Of a DNA stretch of 59,105 bases, positions 1 to 7,707 are shown piece by piece. This stretch comes from Nocardia lijiangensis NBRC 108240. GTDB lineage: Bacteria > Actinomycetota > Actinomycetes > Mycobacteriales > Mycobacteriaceae. The translations under genes and the position numbers were made by a program. The stretch lies in the NCBI RefSeq assembly GCF_001613045.1, contig NZ_BDBP01000069.1, positions 1 through 59,105 on the forward strand, given 5' to 3'. The number at the start of each line of letters is the position of its first letter. The stretch's first letter is position 1. The notes below the pieces were generated by a model, which saw nothing but the letters and a program-made list of their open reading frames with translations, ran no database searches and was not told where the DNA came from.

Positions 1-369
1 GCGCCCGCCGATGCCCCGGACGCCGCGCGGTCCGCGGCGGTGCTGCGGGAGACGCTGGCCGTGGTGATCCCGGCCGTGGCCGCCGTCTCCGGGGCGGGAG
101 TGCCCGCGCTGTGGGCCATCGTCGCCGACGCGATGGGCAACCGCGCCCTCGACGCGGGCGACGGCCCCGCGGGAGCCGAGCTGGCCACCTCGGTGGGCGG
201 GAAGTTGCCGGTGCCGCGTTTCGTGACGATCGGCGGACGCACCTTCGTGCGCCGGATCTCCTGCTGCCTCGTCTACGAGGTCCCCGGCTGCGAGATGTGC
301 ACGAGCTGCCCCAAACGCCCCGCCGCGGAACGCGAGGCGCTGCTGGCGAAGCTCGCCGCGGGCCGCTGA
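1..369 (+). CDS. FhuF-type (2Fe-2S) iron reductase family protein, C-terminal part
   Basis: This is the 3' end of a gene that begins before the window; the frame is open from base 1 to the TGA at 367-369, giving about 122 residues. The C-terminus carries two adjacent cysteines, ten residues, then C-x2-C. This CC-x10-C-x2-C pattern binds the [2Fe-2S] cluster in the FhuF ferric-siderophore reductase family. The preceding part is Ala/Gly-rich and helical. By family, the protein would reduce iron bound to a siderophore in the cytoplasm. The cysteine pattern is seen; the substrate is inferred, and the N-terminal domain cannot be inspected. Confidence 0.75.
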   Translation, partial: APADAPDAARSAAVLRETLAVVIPAVAAVSGAGVPALWAIVADAMGNRALDAGDGPAGAELATSVGGKLPVPRFVTIGGRTFVRRISCCLVYEVPGCEMCTSCPKRPAAEREALLAKLAAGR

Positions 370-570
370 TCCGCCTGCTCACGGCGGCGGAATTCGAGTT
401 GCGCGCGCCCGGATGTGCTGCAAGATGGGTGCCGACACGCCGACAGCGAGCTACCCCGCGGCGACACCAGGTTTCGCGAGCACACCCACCCCTCACCGGA
501 TACGCCCAGAACCCGGCCGTGGACTCGGCAGCCGGCTCGTGACGCCACGCTCGAGGCGCTCGCGACCGGC

Positions 571-623
571 GCGAATCGCCCGTCGGCGGGACCGCTAGCA
601 TTGGTCGCGCCGGGGCGATTCGC
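571..623 (+). promoter_or_regulatory. Inverted repeat and putative promoter ahead of thrS
   Basis: The gene-free stretch 370-683 holds an 11-bp perfect inverted repeat (arms 571-581 and 613-623). Between the arms lies a -10-like hexamer TAGCAT (596-601) that would start transcription near 608, giving a leader of about 75 nt. No T-box specifier stem or antiterminator was recognised. Nothing else gene-like was seen in this stretch. Confidence 0.35.
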
Positions 624-683
624 CGCCCGGTGACGACGCGCGGGAACAGGCCCGCCCACGAGAACCCCAAGGAGTGCGCCGCC

Positions 684-2744
684 GTGACCACCTCAGCCCC
701 GATCAGCCCAGCCACCCTCGTCCGGGTGCCGGCCGGGACTACGGCGGGTGCCGCGGTGCGCGAGGCGGGTCTGCCGACCAAGGGACCCGACACCATCGTC
801 GTGGTGCGCGACGCCGAGGGCGCGCTCAAGGACCTGTCCTGGACCCCGGACACCGACGTCGAGGTCGAGGCGGTCGCCGCGAGCACCGAAGCCGGACGCA
901 GCGTGATCCGGCACTCCGCCGCGCACGTGCTCGCCCAGGCCGTGCAGCAGGAGTTCCCGGAGGCCAAGCTGGGCATCGGCCCGCCCATCAAGGACGGCTT
1001 CTACTACGACTTCCGCGTCGACCGCCCGTTCACTCCCGAGGATCTGGCCAAGCTGGAATCCCGGATGAAGAAGATCGTCAAAGGCGCGCAGCGCTTTTCG
1101 CGTCGCGTCGTGGAGCTCGACGAGGCCCGCGTCGAGCTGGCGAAGGAGCCGTTCAAGCTCGAGCTGATCAGCGACAAGTCCGGCATCGACGACCCCGAGG
1201 TCATGGAGGTCGGCGGCAAAGAGCTGACCATCTACGACAACCTGGATCCGCGCACCGGCGAGAAGATCTGGGGCGACCTGTGCCGCGGCCCGCACATCCC
1301 CACCACCAAGTTCATCCCGGCCTTCAAGCTGACCCGCAGCTCGGCCGCCTACTGGCGCGGCGACCAGAACCGCGAGGACCTGCAGCGCGTCTACGGCACC
1401 GCCTGGGAATCCCAGGAGGCCATGGACGAGCACCTGCACCTGCTCGCCGAGGCCGAGCGCCGCGACCACCGCAAGCTCGGCCTGGAACTGGACCTGTTCA
1501 GCTTCCCCGACGAGCTCGGCTCGGGCCTTCCGGTGTTCCACCCCAAGGGTGGCATCATCCGCAAGGAGCTCGAGGAGTACTCGCGCCGCCGCCACGTGGC
1601 CGCGGGCTACGAGTTCGTGAACACCCCGCACATCACCAAGGGCCACCTGTTCGAGGTCTCCGGCCACCTGGACTGGTACAAGGACGGCATGTTCCCGGCC
1701 ATGCACCTGGACGCGGAGCTCAACGAGGACGGCACCGTCCGCAAGCCGGGCCAGGACTACTACGTCAAGCCGATGAACTGCCCGATGCACAACCTGATCT
1801 TCCGCGCCCGCGGCCGGTCGTATCGGGAACTGCCGCTGCGGCTGTTCGAGTTCGGCTCGGTCTACCGCTACGAGAAGTCGGGCGTGGTGCACGGCCTGAC
1901 CCGGGTGCGCGGCATGACCCAGGACGACGCGCACATCTACTGCACCAAGGAGCAGATGCACGCGGAGCTGACCGACACGCTGCGCTTCGTGCTGGATCTG
2001 CTCAAGGACTACGGCCTGGACGACTTCTACCTCGAACTGTCCACCAAGGACCCGGAGAAGTCCGTCGGCTCCGACGAGATCTGGGAGGAGGCCACCGAGA
2101 CCCTGTCAAAGGTCGCCTCGGCCTCCGGCCTCGAGCTGGTGCCCGATCCGGGCGGGGCGGCGTTCTACGGTCCGAAGATCTCGGTGCAGGCCAAGGACGC
2201 GCTCGGCCGCACCTGGCAGATGTCGACCATCCAGCTCGACTTCAACCTGCCCGAGCGCTTCAACCTGGAATACACCGCCTCCGACGGCACCAAGCAGCGG
2301 CCGGTGATGATCCACCGCGCGCTGTTCGGCTCCATCGAACGCTTCTTCGGCGTGCTCACCGAGCACTACGCGGGCGCCTTCCCCGCCTGGCTCTCGCCGG
2401 TGCAGGTGGTCGGCATCCCGGTCGCGGAAGCCTTTGCGCCGCACCTGGATCGAGTGATCGAGCTGCTGCACGACCAGGGTATCCGCGCCCAGGTGGACCG
2501 CAGCGACGACCGGATGCAGAAGAAGATCTTCAACAACACCGCGCAGAAGGTGCCGTTCATGCTGCTCGCCGGTGAGCGTGACGTGAACGCGGGCGCGGTG
2601 AGCTTCCGCTTCCGGGACGGCACCCAGGTCAACGGGGTGCCGGTGGCCGACGCGGTGGCCACCGTCGTGGCGTGGATCAAGCACCGCGAGAACGCCTCGC
2701 CCACCGCCGAGGGGTTCGAGATCGTGCAGGCGGGCCGGGAATGA
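684..2744 (+). CDS. thrS: Threonyl-tRNA synthetase
   Basis: The enzyme charges tRNA-Thr with threonine in the cytoplasm. The 686-residue product has an N-terminal TGS domain (about residues 10-75), an editing domain with an HSAAH motif and GFYYDF, and a class II catalytic core with the zinc-ligand cysteine in MNCPMH. The C-terminal anticodon-binding domain follows from about residue 580. The GTG at 684 is preferred because AAGGAG (669-674) sits nine bases upstream and the protein then aligns with remembered mycobacterial ThrS. An in-frame GTG at 630 would add 18 unlikely residues. It is the first gene of an operon whose other members make phosphatidylinositol and its mannosides, as in mycobacteria. 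Its stop overlaps the next start by four bases. Confidence 0.97.
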   Translation: MTTSAPISPATLVRVPAGTTAGAAVREAGLPTKGPDTIVVVRDAEGALKDLSWTPDTDVEVEAVAASTEAGRSVIRHSAAHVLAQAVQQEFPEAKLGIGPPIKDGFYYDFRVDRPFTPEDLAKLESRMKKIVKGAQRFSRRVVELDEARVELAKEPFKLELISDKSGIDDPEVMEVGGKELTIYDNLDPRTGEKIWGDLCRGPHIPTTKFIPAFKLTRSSAAYWRGDQNREDLQRVYGTAWESQEAMDEHLHLLAEAERRDHRKLGLELDLFSFPDELGSGLPVFHPKGGIIRKELEEYSRRRHVAAGYEFVNTPHITKGHLFEVSGHLDWYKDGMFPAMHLDAELNEDGTVRKPGQDYYVKPMNCPMHNLIFRARGRSYRELPLRLFEFGSVYRYEKSGVVHGLTRVRGMTQDDAHIYCTKEQMHAELTDTLRFVLDLLKDYGLDDFYLELSTKDPEKSVGSDEIWEEATETLSKVASASGLELVPDPGGAAFYGPKISVQAKDALGRTWQMSTIQLDFNLPERFNLEYTASDGTKQRPVMIHRALFGSIERFFGVLTEHYAGAFPAWLSPVQVVGIPVAEAFAPHLDRVIELLHDQGIRAQVDRSDDRMQKKIFNNTAQKVPFMLLAGERDVNAGAVSFRFRDGTQVNGVPVADAVATVVAWIKHRENASPTAEGFEIVQAGRE

Positions 2745-3322
2745 CCGCGGACGGGCTGTACGACCTGGACGACACGGAGCAGGGGAACATCGTGGACATC
2801 GGCGCGGGCGACCCCGATCGGCTGCAACGAATCTGGACCCCGTACCGGATGTCGTACATCACCGAGGCCGCGGGATCCCGTCCGACGGACGCCACCGGGC
2901 ACCCGTTCACCGACATTCCCAAGATGTCCGACGAGGACGGCCTTATCGTCGCCCGCGGTGAGCTGGTGTACGCGGTGCTCAACCTGTACCCGTACAACCC
3001 CGGGCACATGATGGTGGTGCCGTACCGCAGGGTGGCTAACCTGGAGGACCTCACCGAGGCCGAGAGCGCCGAGCTGATGGCGTTCACGCAGCGGGCCATC
3101 CGGGTGATGAAGAGCGTCTCGCGCCCGCACGGCTTCAACGTCGGGCTCAATCTCGGCGGCATCGCGGGCGGCTCGCTGGCCGACCACCTGCACCAGCACA
3201 TCGTGCCGCGCTGGGGCGGGGACGCGAACTTCATCACCGTGGTCGGCGGGGTCAAGGTGATGCCGCAGTTGCTGCGCGAGACCAGGGCGCTGCTTGCCGC
3301 CGCATGGAAGGAAACGGAGTGA
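2741..3322 (+). CDS. HIT-family Ap4A phosphorylase-like protein
   Basis: This 193-residue histidine-triad protein carries HLHQHIVPRW (H-x-H-x-H) near residue 150, the nucleotide-binding and catalytic motif of the family. It resembles the M. tuberculosis protein in the same position between thrS and pgsA (Rv2613c), which is a diadenosine tetraphosphate phosphorylase. The likely role is therefore phosphorolysis of Ap4A, a by-product of aminoacyl-tRNA synthetases, which fits its coupling to thrS. The ATG at 2741 overlaps the thrS stop (ATGA). The motif is seen; the exact substrate is inferred from recalled homology. Confidence 0.9.
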   Translation: MTADGLYDLDDTEQGNIVDIGAGDPDRLQRIWTPYRMSYITEAAGSRPTDATGHPFTDIPKMSDEDGLIVARGELVYAVLNLYPYNPGHMMVVPYRRVANLEDLTEAESAELMAFTQRAIRVMKSVSRPHGFNVGLNLGGIAGGSLADHLHQHIVPRWGGDANFITVVGGVKVMPQLLRETRALLAAAWKETE

Positions 3323-3375
3323 ACCACCGCCGTGGTGCGTCGTGCGTCCGAACCGACCGGGCGCGGGTGTAGCCG

Positions 3376-4038
3376 GTGCTGAGCTTCTTCGGCCGCGAGA
3401 CGTTCGCCAAGGCCACCGCTCCGCTGGGCAAGGCGCTGGTACGCACCGGTCTGACGCCCGACGCCGTCACCCTCATCGGCACCGCCGCCTCCATCACGGC
3501 CGCGGTCACTCTCTTCCCGACCGGTCACCTGTTCTGGGGAACGATGGTGATCTGGTTGTTCGTCATGTTCGACATGCTCGACGGCGCCATGGCGCGGGCC
3601 CGCGGCGGCGGCACCAAATACGGCGCGGTGCTGGACGCCACCTGCGACCGGGTCGCCGACGGCGCGATCTTCGGCGGGCTGGCCTGGTGGGCGGTGTACC
3701 ACGAGCACAGCAAGTGGTTGTTCTTCGCCACCCTGGTGGTGCTGGTGACCTCGCAGGTGATCTCCTACGCGAAGGCGCGTGCCGAGGCGAGCGGTCTGTC
3801 CGCCGACGGCGGCATCATCGAGCGCCCCGACCGGCTGGTCATCGTGCTCGTCGGCGCGGGCCTGACCGGTCTCGGCGGCCACTGGGGGATCGAGTGGCTC
3901 ACCTGGGCGGTGCACGTGGCCATGTGGATCCTCGCGGTGCTCAGCATCGTGACGGTGTTCCAGCGGGTGCTCGCGGTGCGCAATTCGCCCGGCGCCCGCG
4001 AAGTCATCCCGCCCGCCGCGCCGCAGGAGGCGCGGTGA
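3376..4038 (+). CDS. pgsA: Phosphatidylinositol phosphate synthase (CDP-alcohol phosphotransferase)
   Basis: This membrane enzyme of 220 residues joins CDP-diacylglycerol to inositol-1-phosphate, the first step toward phosphatidylinositol, PIMs and lipoarabinomannan. The complete CDP-alcohol phosphotransferase signature D-x2-D-G-x2-A-R-x8-G-x3-D-x3-D lies around residues 67-91 (it begins DMLDGAMAR). About five or six hydrophobic helices follow. The GTG at 3376 is the first possible start, because an in-frame TAG lies at 3370-3372. The neighbours patA and pimA identify it as the inositol-type enzyme (PgsA1 of mycobacteria) rather than a phosphatidylglycerophosphate synthase. Confidence 0.93.
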   Translation: MLSFFGRETFAKATAPLGKALVRTGLTPDAVTLIGTAASITAAVTLFPTGHLFWGTMVIWLFVMFDMLDGAMARARGGGTKYGAVLDATCDRVADGAIFGGLAWWAVYHEHSKWLFFATLVVLVTSQVISYAKARAEASGLSADGGIIERPDRLVIVLVGAGLTGLGGHWGIEWLTWAVHVAMWILAVLSIVTVFQRVLAVRNSPGAREVIPPAAPQEAR

Positions 4039-4112
4039 GCGCACGTGAACTGCGCGCACTGATCCGGGTTTTCGGTCGTATCGTCGGTGCTGTGGAATCG
4101 GGGGAACGGTGA
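4035..4112 (+). CDS. 25-codon ORF coupled to both pgsA and patA
   Basis: A short reading frame opens at a GTG overlapping the pgsA stop (GTGA at 4035-4038) and closes at a TGA overlapping the patA GTG (4109-4112). It lies in a different frame from both neighbours. AGGAGG at 4025-4030 lies four bases before its GTG. The peptide is basic and amphipathic (a run of Leu/Ile/Val with Arg) and has no recognised domain. It may simply carry ribosomes from pgsA to patA, or may be a real small protein. The two four-base overlaps and the strong Shine-Dalgarno are the evidence; expression is unproven. Confidence 0.45.
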   Translation: MSARELRALIRVFGRIVGAVESGER

Positions 4113-5068
4113 GTATCGGGGAACGGCTGAGCGCTGCCGGATACGCGGCGGGCTGGCGGCTGGTCCGTGCGCTTCCCGAGGGCACGGCCCGCCGGTTGTT
4201 CGACTGGGGCGGTGCGCGCGCGGCCCGCAACGGCGGCCCGATCCAGTTGCGGCGCAACCTAGCCCGCGTGCTCGGCGTGGCGCCCGAGCGAGTGCCCGAC
4301 GAACTGATACGGGCCAGCATGCGCTCCTACGCGCGGTACTGGCGCGAGGCGTTCCGGCTGCCGACGATGGATCACGCGGCGCTGGGTAAGTCGTCGCGGC
4401 TGCCCGTGGAGGAACTGCACAACTTGGACGCGGCGGTGGCCGCGGGGCGCGGCGTGATCTTGGTGCTGCCGCATTCCGGGAACTGGGACATGGCCGGGAT
4501 GTGGCTGGTGCAGAACTACGGCGGGCTCACCACGGTGGCCGAGCGCCTGAAGCCGGAGTCGCTGTTCGAGCGCTTCATCGCCTACCGGGAAAGCCTCGGC
4601 TTCGAGGTGTTCCCGCTCACCGGCGGCGAGGAGCCGCCGTTCGGCAGGCTGGCCGAACGACTGCGCCAGAACAAGATCGTCTGCCTGATGGGCGAGCGCG
4701 ATCTCACCGGCCGTGGGGTGCCCGTCACCTTCTTCGGTGAGCGCACCTGGATGCCCGCGGGCGCGGCCAAGCTGGCCATCGAGACCGGCGCCGCGCTCAT
4801 ACCGGTGCACATCTGGTTCACGGTCGGCGACGACGGCGTGGAGGCCTGGGGCTTGAAAACCGAGGCGCCGCTGGATGTCTCGGGTGGCGTGGCGGCGGCG
4901 ACGCAGCTGCTTGCGGACCGGTTCGCGGCCAATATCGCCGAGCATCCCGCCGACTGGCACATGCTGCAACCGCTGTGGGAGAGCGATCTGTCCGAGGAAC
5001 GCCGGGCCAGGATCGCCGCCGCGCAGACCGGGCCCGCGGTGCCGGGCGGGAGAGACGAGACGCCATGA
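4109..5068 (+). CDS. patA: Phosphatidylinositol mannoside acyltransferase
   Basis: This 319-residue protein of the LpxL/HtrB lysophospholipid acyltransferase family acylates the 2-linked mannose of PIM1/PIM2 at the inner face of the membrane. The H-x4-D motif is visible in LPHSGNWDMAG near residue 120, and downstream blocks such as VAERLKPESL, GERDLTGRG and PADWHMLQP match mycobacterial PatA closely. A purine-rich GGGGGAA precedes the GTG at 4109. It sits between pgsA and pimA, and its stop overlaps the pimA ATG by four bases, so the three are made together. Confidence 0.94.
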   Translation: MSIGERLSAAGYAAGWRLVRALPEGTARRLFDWGGARAARNGGPIQLRRNLARVLGVAPERVPDELIRASMRSYARYWREAFRLPTMDHAALGKSSRLPVEELHNLDAAVAAGRGVILVLPHSGNWDMAGMWLVQNYGGLTTVAERLKPESLFERFIAYRESLGFEVFPLTGGEEPPFGRLAERLRQNKIVCLMGERDLTGRGVPVTFFGERTWMPAGAAKLAIETGAALIPVHIWFTVGDDGVEAWGLKTEAPLDVSGGVAAATQLLADRFAANIAEHPADWHMLQPLWESDLSEERRARIAAAQTGPAVPGGRDETP

Positions 5069-6189
5069 AGATCGGCATGGTCTGCCCGTACTCGTTCGAC
5101 GTGCCCGGCGGCGTGCAGGCGCACGTGGTGGACCTGGCCAGGGTGCTCATCGAGCGCGGGCACCGGGTGAGCGTGCTCGCGCCCGCCTCGGAGGGCACCT
5201 CGCTGCCGGAGTTCGTGGTCTCGGCCGGACGCGCGGTGGCGATTCCCTACAACGGCTCGGTGGCCCGGCTCTCCTTCGGACCCATGGCCTACACCAGGAT
5301 TCGCCGCTGGATCGACGGCAACGATTTCGACGTGCTGCACATCCACGAGCCCAACGCACCGAGCCTGTCCATGCTCGCGCTCAAGATCGCCGAGGGCCCG
5401 ATCGTCGCGACGTTCCACACCTCCACCACGAAATCCTTGGTGCTCAGCACTTTTCAGGGCGTGCTCCGGCCGTACCACGAGAAGATCAGCGGCCGGATCG
5501 CGGTGTCGGAGCTGGCCAGGCGCTGGCAGGTGGAGGCGCTCGGTTCCGACGCGGTGGAGATTCCCAACGGCGTGGACGTGACCGCCTTCGCGCGCGCGCC
5601 GATGCTGCCCGGCTATCCGCGCGCGGGCGGCACGGTGCTGTTCCTCGGCCGGTACGACGAGCCGCGCAAGGGCATGGACGTGCTGCTCGGCGCGCTGCCG
5701 GAGCTGGTGCGCCGCCACCCCGACGTGGAGATCCTGATCGTCGGGCGCGGCGACGAGGAAAGGCTGCGGCGCGAGGCCGGGCCGCATGCCGGGCACCTGC
5801 GCTTCCTCGGCCAGGTCTCCGACGAGGAGAAGGCCTCGGCCATGCGCAGCGCCGACGTCTACGTGGCGCCGAACCTGGGCGGGGAGAGCTTCGGCATCAT
5901 CCTGATCGAAGCCATGGCCGCAGGCACCGCCGTGGTGGCCAGCGAACTCGACGCGTTCCGGCGGGTGCTGCGCGACGGCACCGCGGGGATACTCGTCCCG
6001 GTCGGCGATTCGGCGCGGCTCGCGGCCGCGCTGGACACCGTGCTCACCGACGAGGTGCGCAGGGAATCGCTGGTGCACACCGCGAATCAGGTGGTCGGCG
6101 AATACGACTGGCCGGTGGTGGCCGAGCAGATCCTGCGCGTCTACGAGACCGTCACCATCGGCGACACGCGGGTGCGGGCCGCCGGATGA
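5065..6189 (+). CDS. pimA: Phosphatidylinositol alpha-mannosyltransferase
   Basis: This GT4 glycosyltransferase (GT-B fold, 374 residues) moves mannose from GDP-mannose to position 2 of phosphatidylinositol, starting PIM synthesis. The N-terminus MKIGMVCPYSFDVPGG is nearly identical to mycobacterial PimA. The C-terminal nucleotide-sugar domain has the E-x7-E motif in GGESFGIILIEAMAAGT. The ATG overlaps the patA stop. The upstream extension of the open frame (from 4975) is antisense-free shadow and lacks a ribosome site. Its stop overlaps the ATG of the next gene. Confidence 0.95.
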   Translation: MKIGMVCPYSFDVPGGVQAHVVDLARVLIERGHRVSVLAPASEGTSLPEFVVSAGRAVAIPYNGSVARLSFGPMAYTRIRRWIDGNDFDVLHIHEPNAPSLSMLALKIAEGPIVATFHTSTTKSLVLSTFQGVLRPYHEKISGRIAVSELARRWQVEALGSDAVEIPNGVDVTAFARAPMLPGYPRAGGTVLFLGRYDEPRKGMDVLLGALPELVRRHPDVEILIVGRGDEERLRREAGPHAGHLRFLGQVSDEEKASAMRSADVYVAPNLGGESFGIILIEAMAAGTAVVASELDAFRRVLRDGTAGILVPVGDSARLAAALDTVLTDEVRRESLVHTANQVVGEYDWPVVAEQILRVYETVTIGDTRVRAAG

Positions 6190-7232
6190 TCACCTTCTCG
6201 GCCACAACGGTCCTCGTTCTCGCACTCATCGCGGCCGTTGTCGTCGCGATCGGACTGTGGGCCTACTCGACCGCCAACCGGCTGGACCGGCTGCACGTGC
6301 GCTCCGACCAGTCCTGGCAGGCGCTGGACTCGGCGCTGGCGCGGCGCGCGGTGGTGGCCCGCGCCGTGGCGATGGCGATCGCGGGCCCGGTCTCCGATCC
6401 GGCGCTGGCCGAGCAGGCCACACGCTTGTCCGCTCTGGCAGGACGGGCCGAACGCGCGGGACGGGCGGAGCGCGAGACGGTGGAAAACCAGCTGTCGTCG
6501 GCGCTGTCGGCCGTCGACATCGCGCAGCTGCGCCCGCAATTGGTCGCCGAACTCGCGGACGCGGAGGCCAGGGTGCTGATCGCCCGGCGCTTCCACAACG
6601 ACGCGGTCCGCGACACGCTCGCGCTGCGCACCCGGCGTCCCGTGCGCGTGCTGCACCTGGGCGGCACCGCCCCGCTGCCCACCTATTTCGAGATCACCGA
6701 GCGGGCGACGCCCGCCGCGTCGACCGGATTGGCGGTGGACACCATCCGCACGTCGGCGCGAGTCGTGCTGCTCGACGAGCAGGACCGGGTGCTGCTGATG
6801 CGCGGCAACGATCCGAAGACCCCGGCGGACTCGTTCTGGTTCACCATCGGCGGCGGTGTGGATCCGGGGGAGACGCTGCGGGCCGCCGCCGTGCGCGAGC
6901 TGTGGGAGGAGACCGGGCACCGCGCCGCCCCGGAGAGCCTGCGCGGTCCGATCTGGCGGCGCGTCGCGGTGTTCCCGTTCGACGGGCAGCTGATCCGCGC
7001 CGAGGAGTTGTTCTTCGCGCTGCGGGTGCCCGCCTTCACACCCGAACCGGGCAATCGGACCGTGATCGAGCGCCGATCCATCACCGGGCATCAATGGTGC
7101 ACGCCCGCCGACATCGGCACCCTCGACCGCTCCGGTGAGACGGTCTACCCCTACCACCTCGACGAACTGCTTCCGGAGGCCGCCACGATCGCGTCCGGAT
7201 CCGGCGATCCCGAGGTCCGCTCCATCCGCTGA
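6186..7232 (+). CDS. Membrane-anchored LemA-like/Nudix hydrolase fusion
   Basis: This is a 348-residue two-part protein. Residues 4-28 form one transmembrane helix. Residues 30-150 are helical, Ala/Arg-rich and resemble a LemA-type bundle (NRLDRLHVRSDQSWQAL). Residues 190-330 form a Nudix domain with a complete box, GGVDPGETLRAAAVRELWEE followed by TG (G-x5-E-x7-RE-x2-EE-x-G). A related membrane Nudix protein occupies the same place after pimA in M. tuberculosis (Rv2609c), so the gene is core to the group. The substrate is unknown; a nucleotide-linked sugar or damaged nucleotide near the membrane is possible. The ATG overlaps the pimA stop. Confidence 0.85.
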   Translation: MITFSATTVLVLALIAAVVVAIGLWAYSTANRLDRLHVRSDQSWQALDSALARRAVVARAVAMAIAGPVSDPALAEQATRLSALAGRAERAGRAERETVENQLSSALSAVDIAQLRPQLVAELADAEARVLIARRFHNDAVRDTLALRTRRPVRVLHLGGTAPLPTYFEITERATPAASTGLAVDTIRTSARVVLLDEQDRVLLMRGNDPKTPADSFWFTIGGGVDPGETLRAAAVRELWEETGHRAAPESLRGPIWRRVAVFPFDGQLIRAEELFFALRVPAFTPEPGNRTVIERRSITGHQWCTPADIGTLDRSGETVYPYHLDELLPEAATIASGSGDPEVRSIR

Positions 7233-7248
7233 GGCCGCTTGACACACC

Positions 7249-7264
7249 TGTGATCTGCTTCACG
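7249..7264 (+). promoter_or_regulatory. CRP/GlxR-like operator
   Basis: TGTGA-TCTGCT-TCACG matches the Crp-family consensus TGTGA-N6-TCACA at nine of ten fixed positions. It overlaps the end of a TTGACA hexamer (7239-7244). A second, imperfect copy of TGAT(c)TGCTTC follows at 7269-7279. It would control the short transcript carrying the 30-codon ORF at 7368, or pdxS. Binding is inferred from the consensus only. Confidence 0.5.
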
Positions 7265-7367
7265 CTCGTGATAGCTTCGTGACTGAATCGCGCCCTGGCG
7301 GGTATCAGGTCTCCGTGCTCCCCGACGACGCGGAGCGGTCATTGTCCGGTTGTTGGAGGTTAGTTCC

Positions 7368-7460
7368 ATGTCGTATCTGCTGTTCGATTTCCTGTTGCCG
7401 ATCGTCGGTCCGGCGGCCGCCGAGTACTGGGCGCAGCTGCTCGTCGTGAATCCGATCTGA
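7368..7460 (+). CDS. 30-residue hydrophobic small protein
   Basis: The ORF starts with ATG, preceded by GGAGG (7355-7359) at eight bases' spacing, and ends at TGA 7458-7460. The peptide begins MSYLLFDFLLPIVG, is strongly hydrophobic over its first half, contains one Trp and no Lys or Arg, and could lie in or on the membrane. It sits alone between a long operon and pdxS, with its own apparent promoter and CRP-like site upstream. No family was recognised. The ribosome site is the main evidence that it is translated. Confidence 0.5.
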   Translation: MSYLLFDFLLPIVGPAAAEYWAQLLVVNPI

Positions 7461-7604
7461 GTCCGGTAGACCCGGCGAATTCCGCGAGTGCGGACGCCCG
7501 CTCGATAGCGAAGGGTTCGCCGGGACACGGCGGGTGATCCACGGCGAGCATGGCGTGCGTCACGTCGCGCGGAGCTGGCCCCCGAGCTGACCTCGGCACC
7601 AGTC

Positions 7605-7653
7605 CAGTGGCCCGCAACTGGCTATCAAGTGGCTTTCTCTCCGCGCCTAGACT
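7605..7653 (+). promoter_or_regulatory. pdxS promoter with tandem PdxR-like repeats
   Basis: Three half-site-like repeats, CAGTGGCC (7605), CAACTGGCTA (7615) and CAAGTGGCTTT (7626), precede a -10 hexamer TAGACT (7648-7653). The spacing places the last repeat over the -35 region. The repeats resemble the direct-repeat operators (AAAGTGG-type) of MocR-family PdxR activators of pdxST. No pdxR gene lies in the window, so the regulator would act from elsewhere. Confidence 0.45.
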
Positions 7654-7707
7654 TAGGTCGTTTCGTTCCGCGCGACTTGATAGGCGCACATGACTCAGGA
7701 GTTTGCC

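Noticed and set aside
370..683. T-box leader for thrS
   Set aside because: No stem I with specifier loop, no T-box sequence and no terminator/antiterminator pair were seen.
4875..7232. A 785-codon plus-strand frame
   Set aside because: Its first 437 codons overlap pimA in another frame and are Arg/Gly-rich; the real gene begins at 6186.
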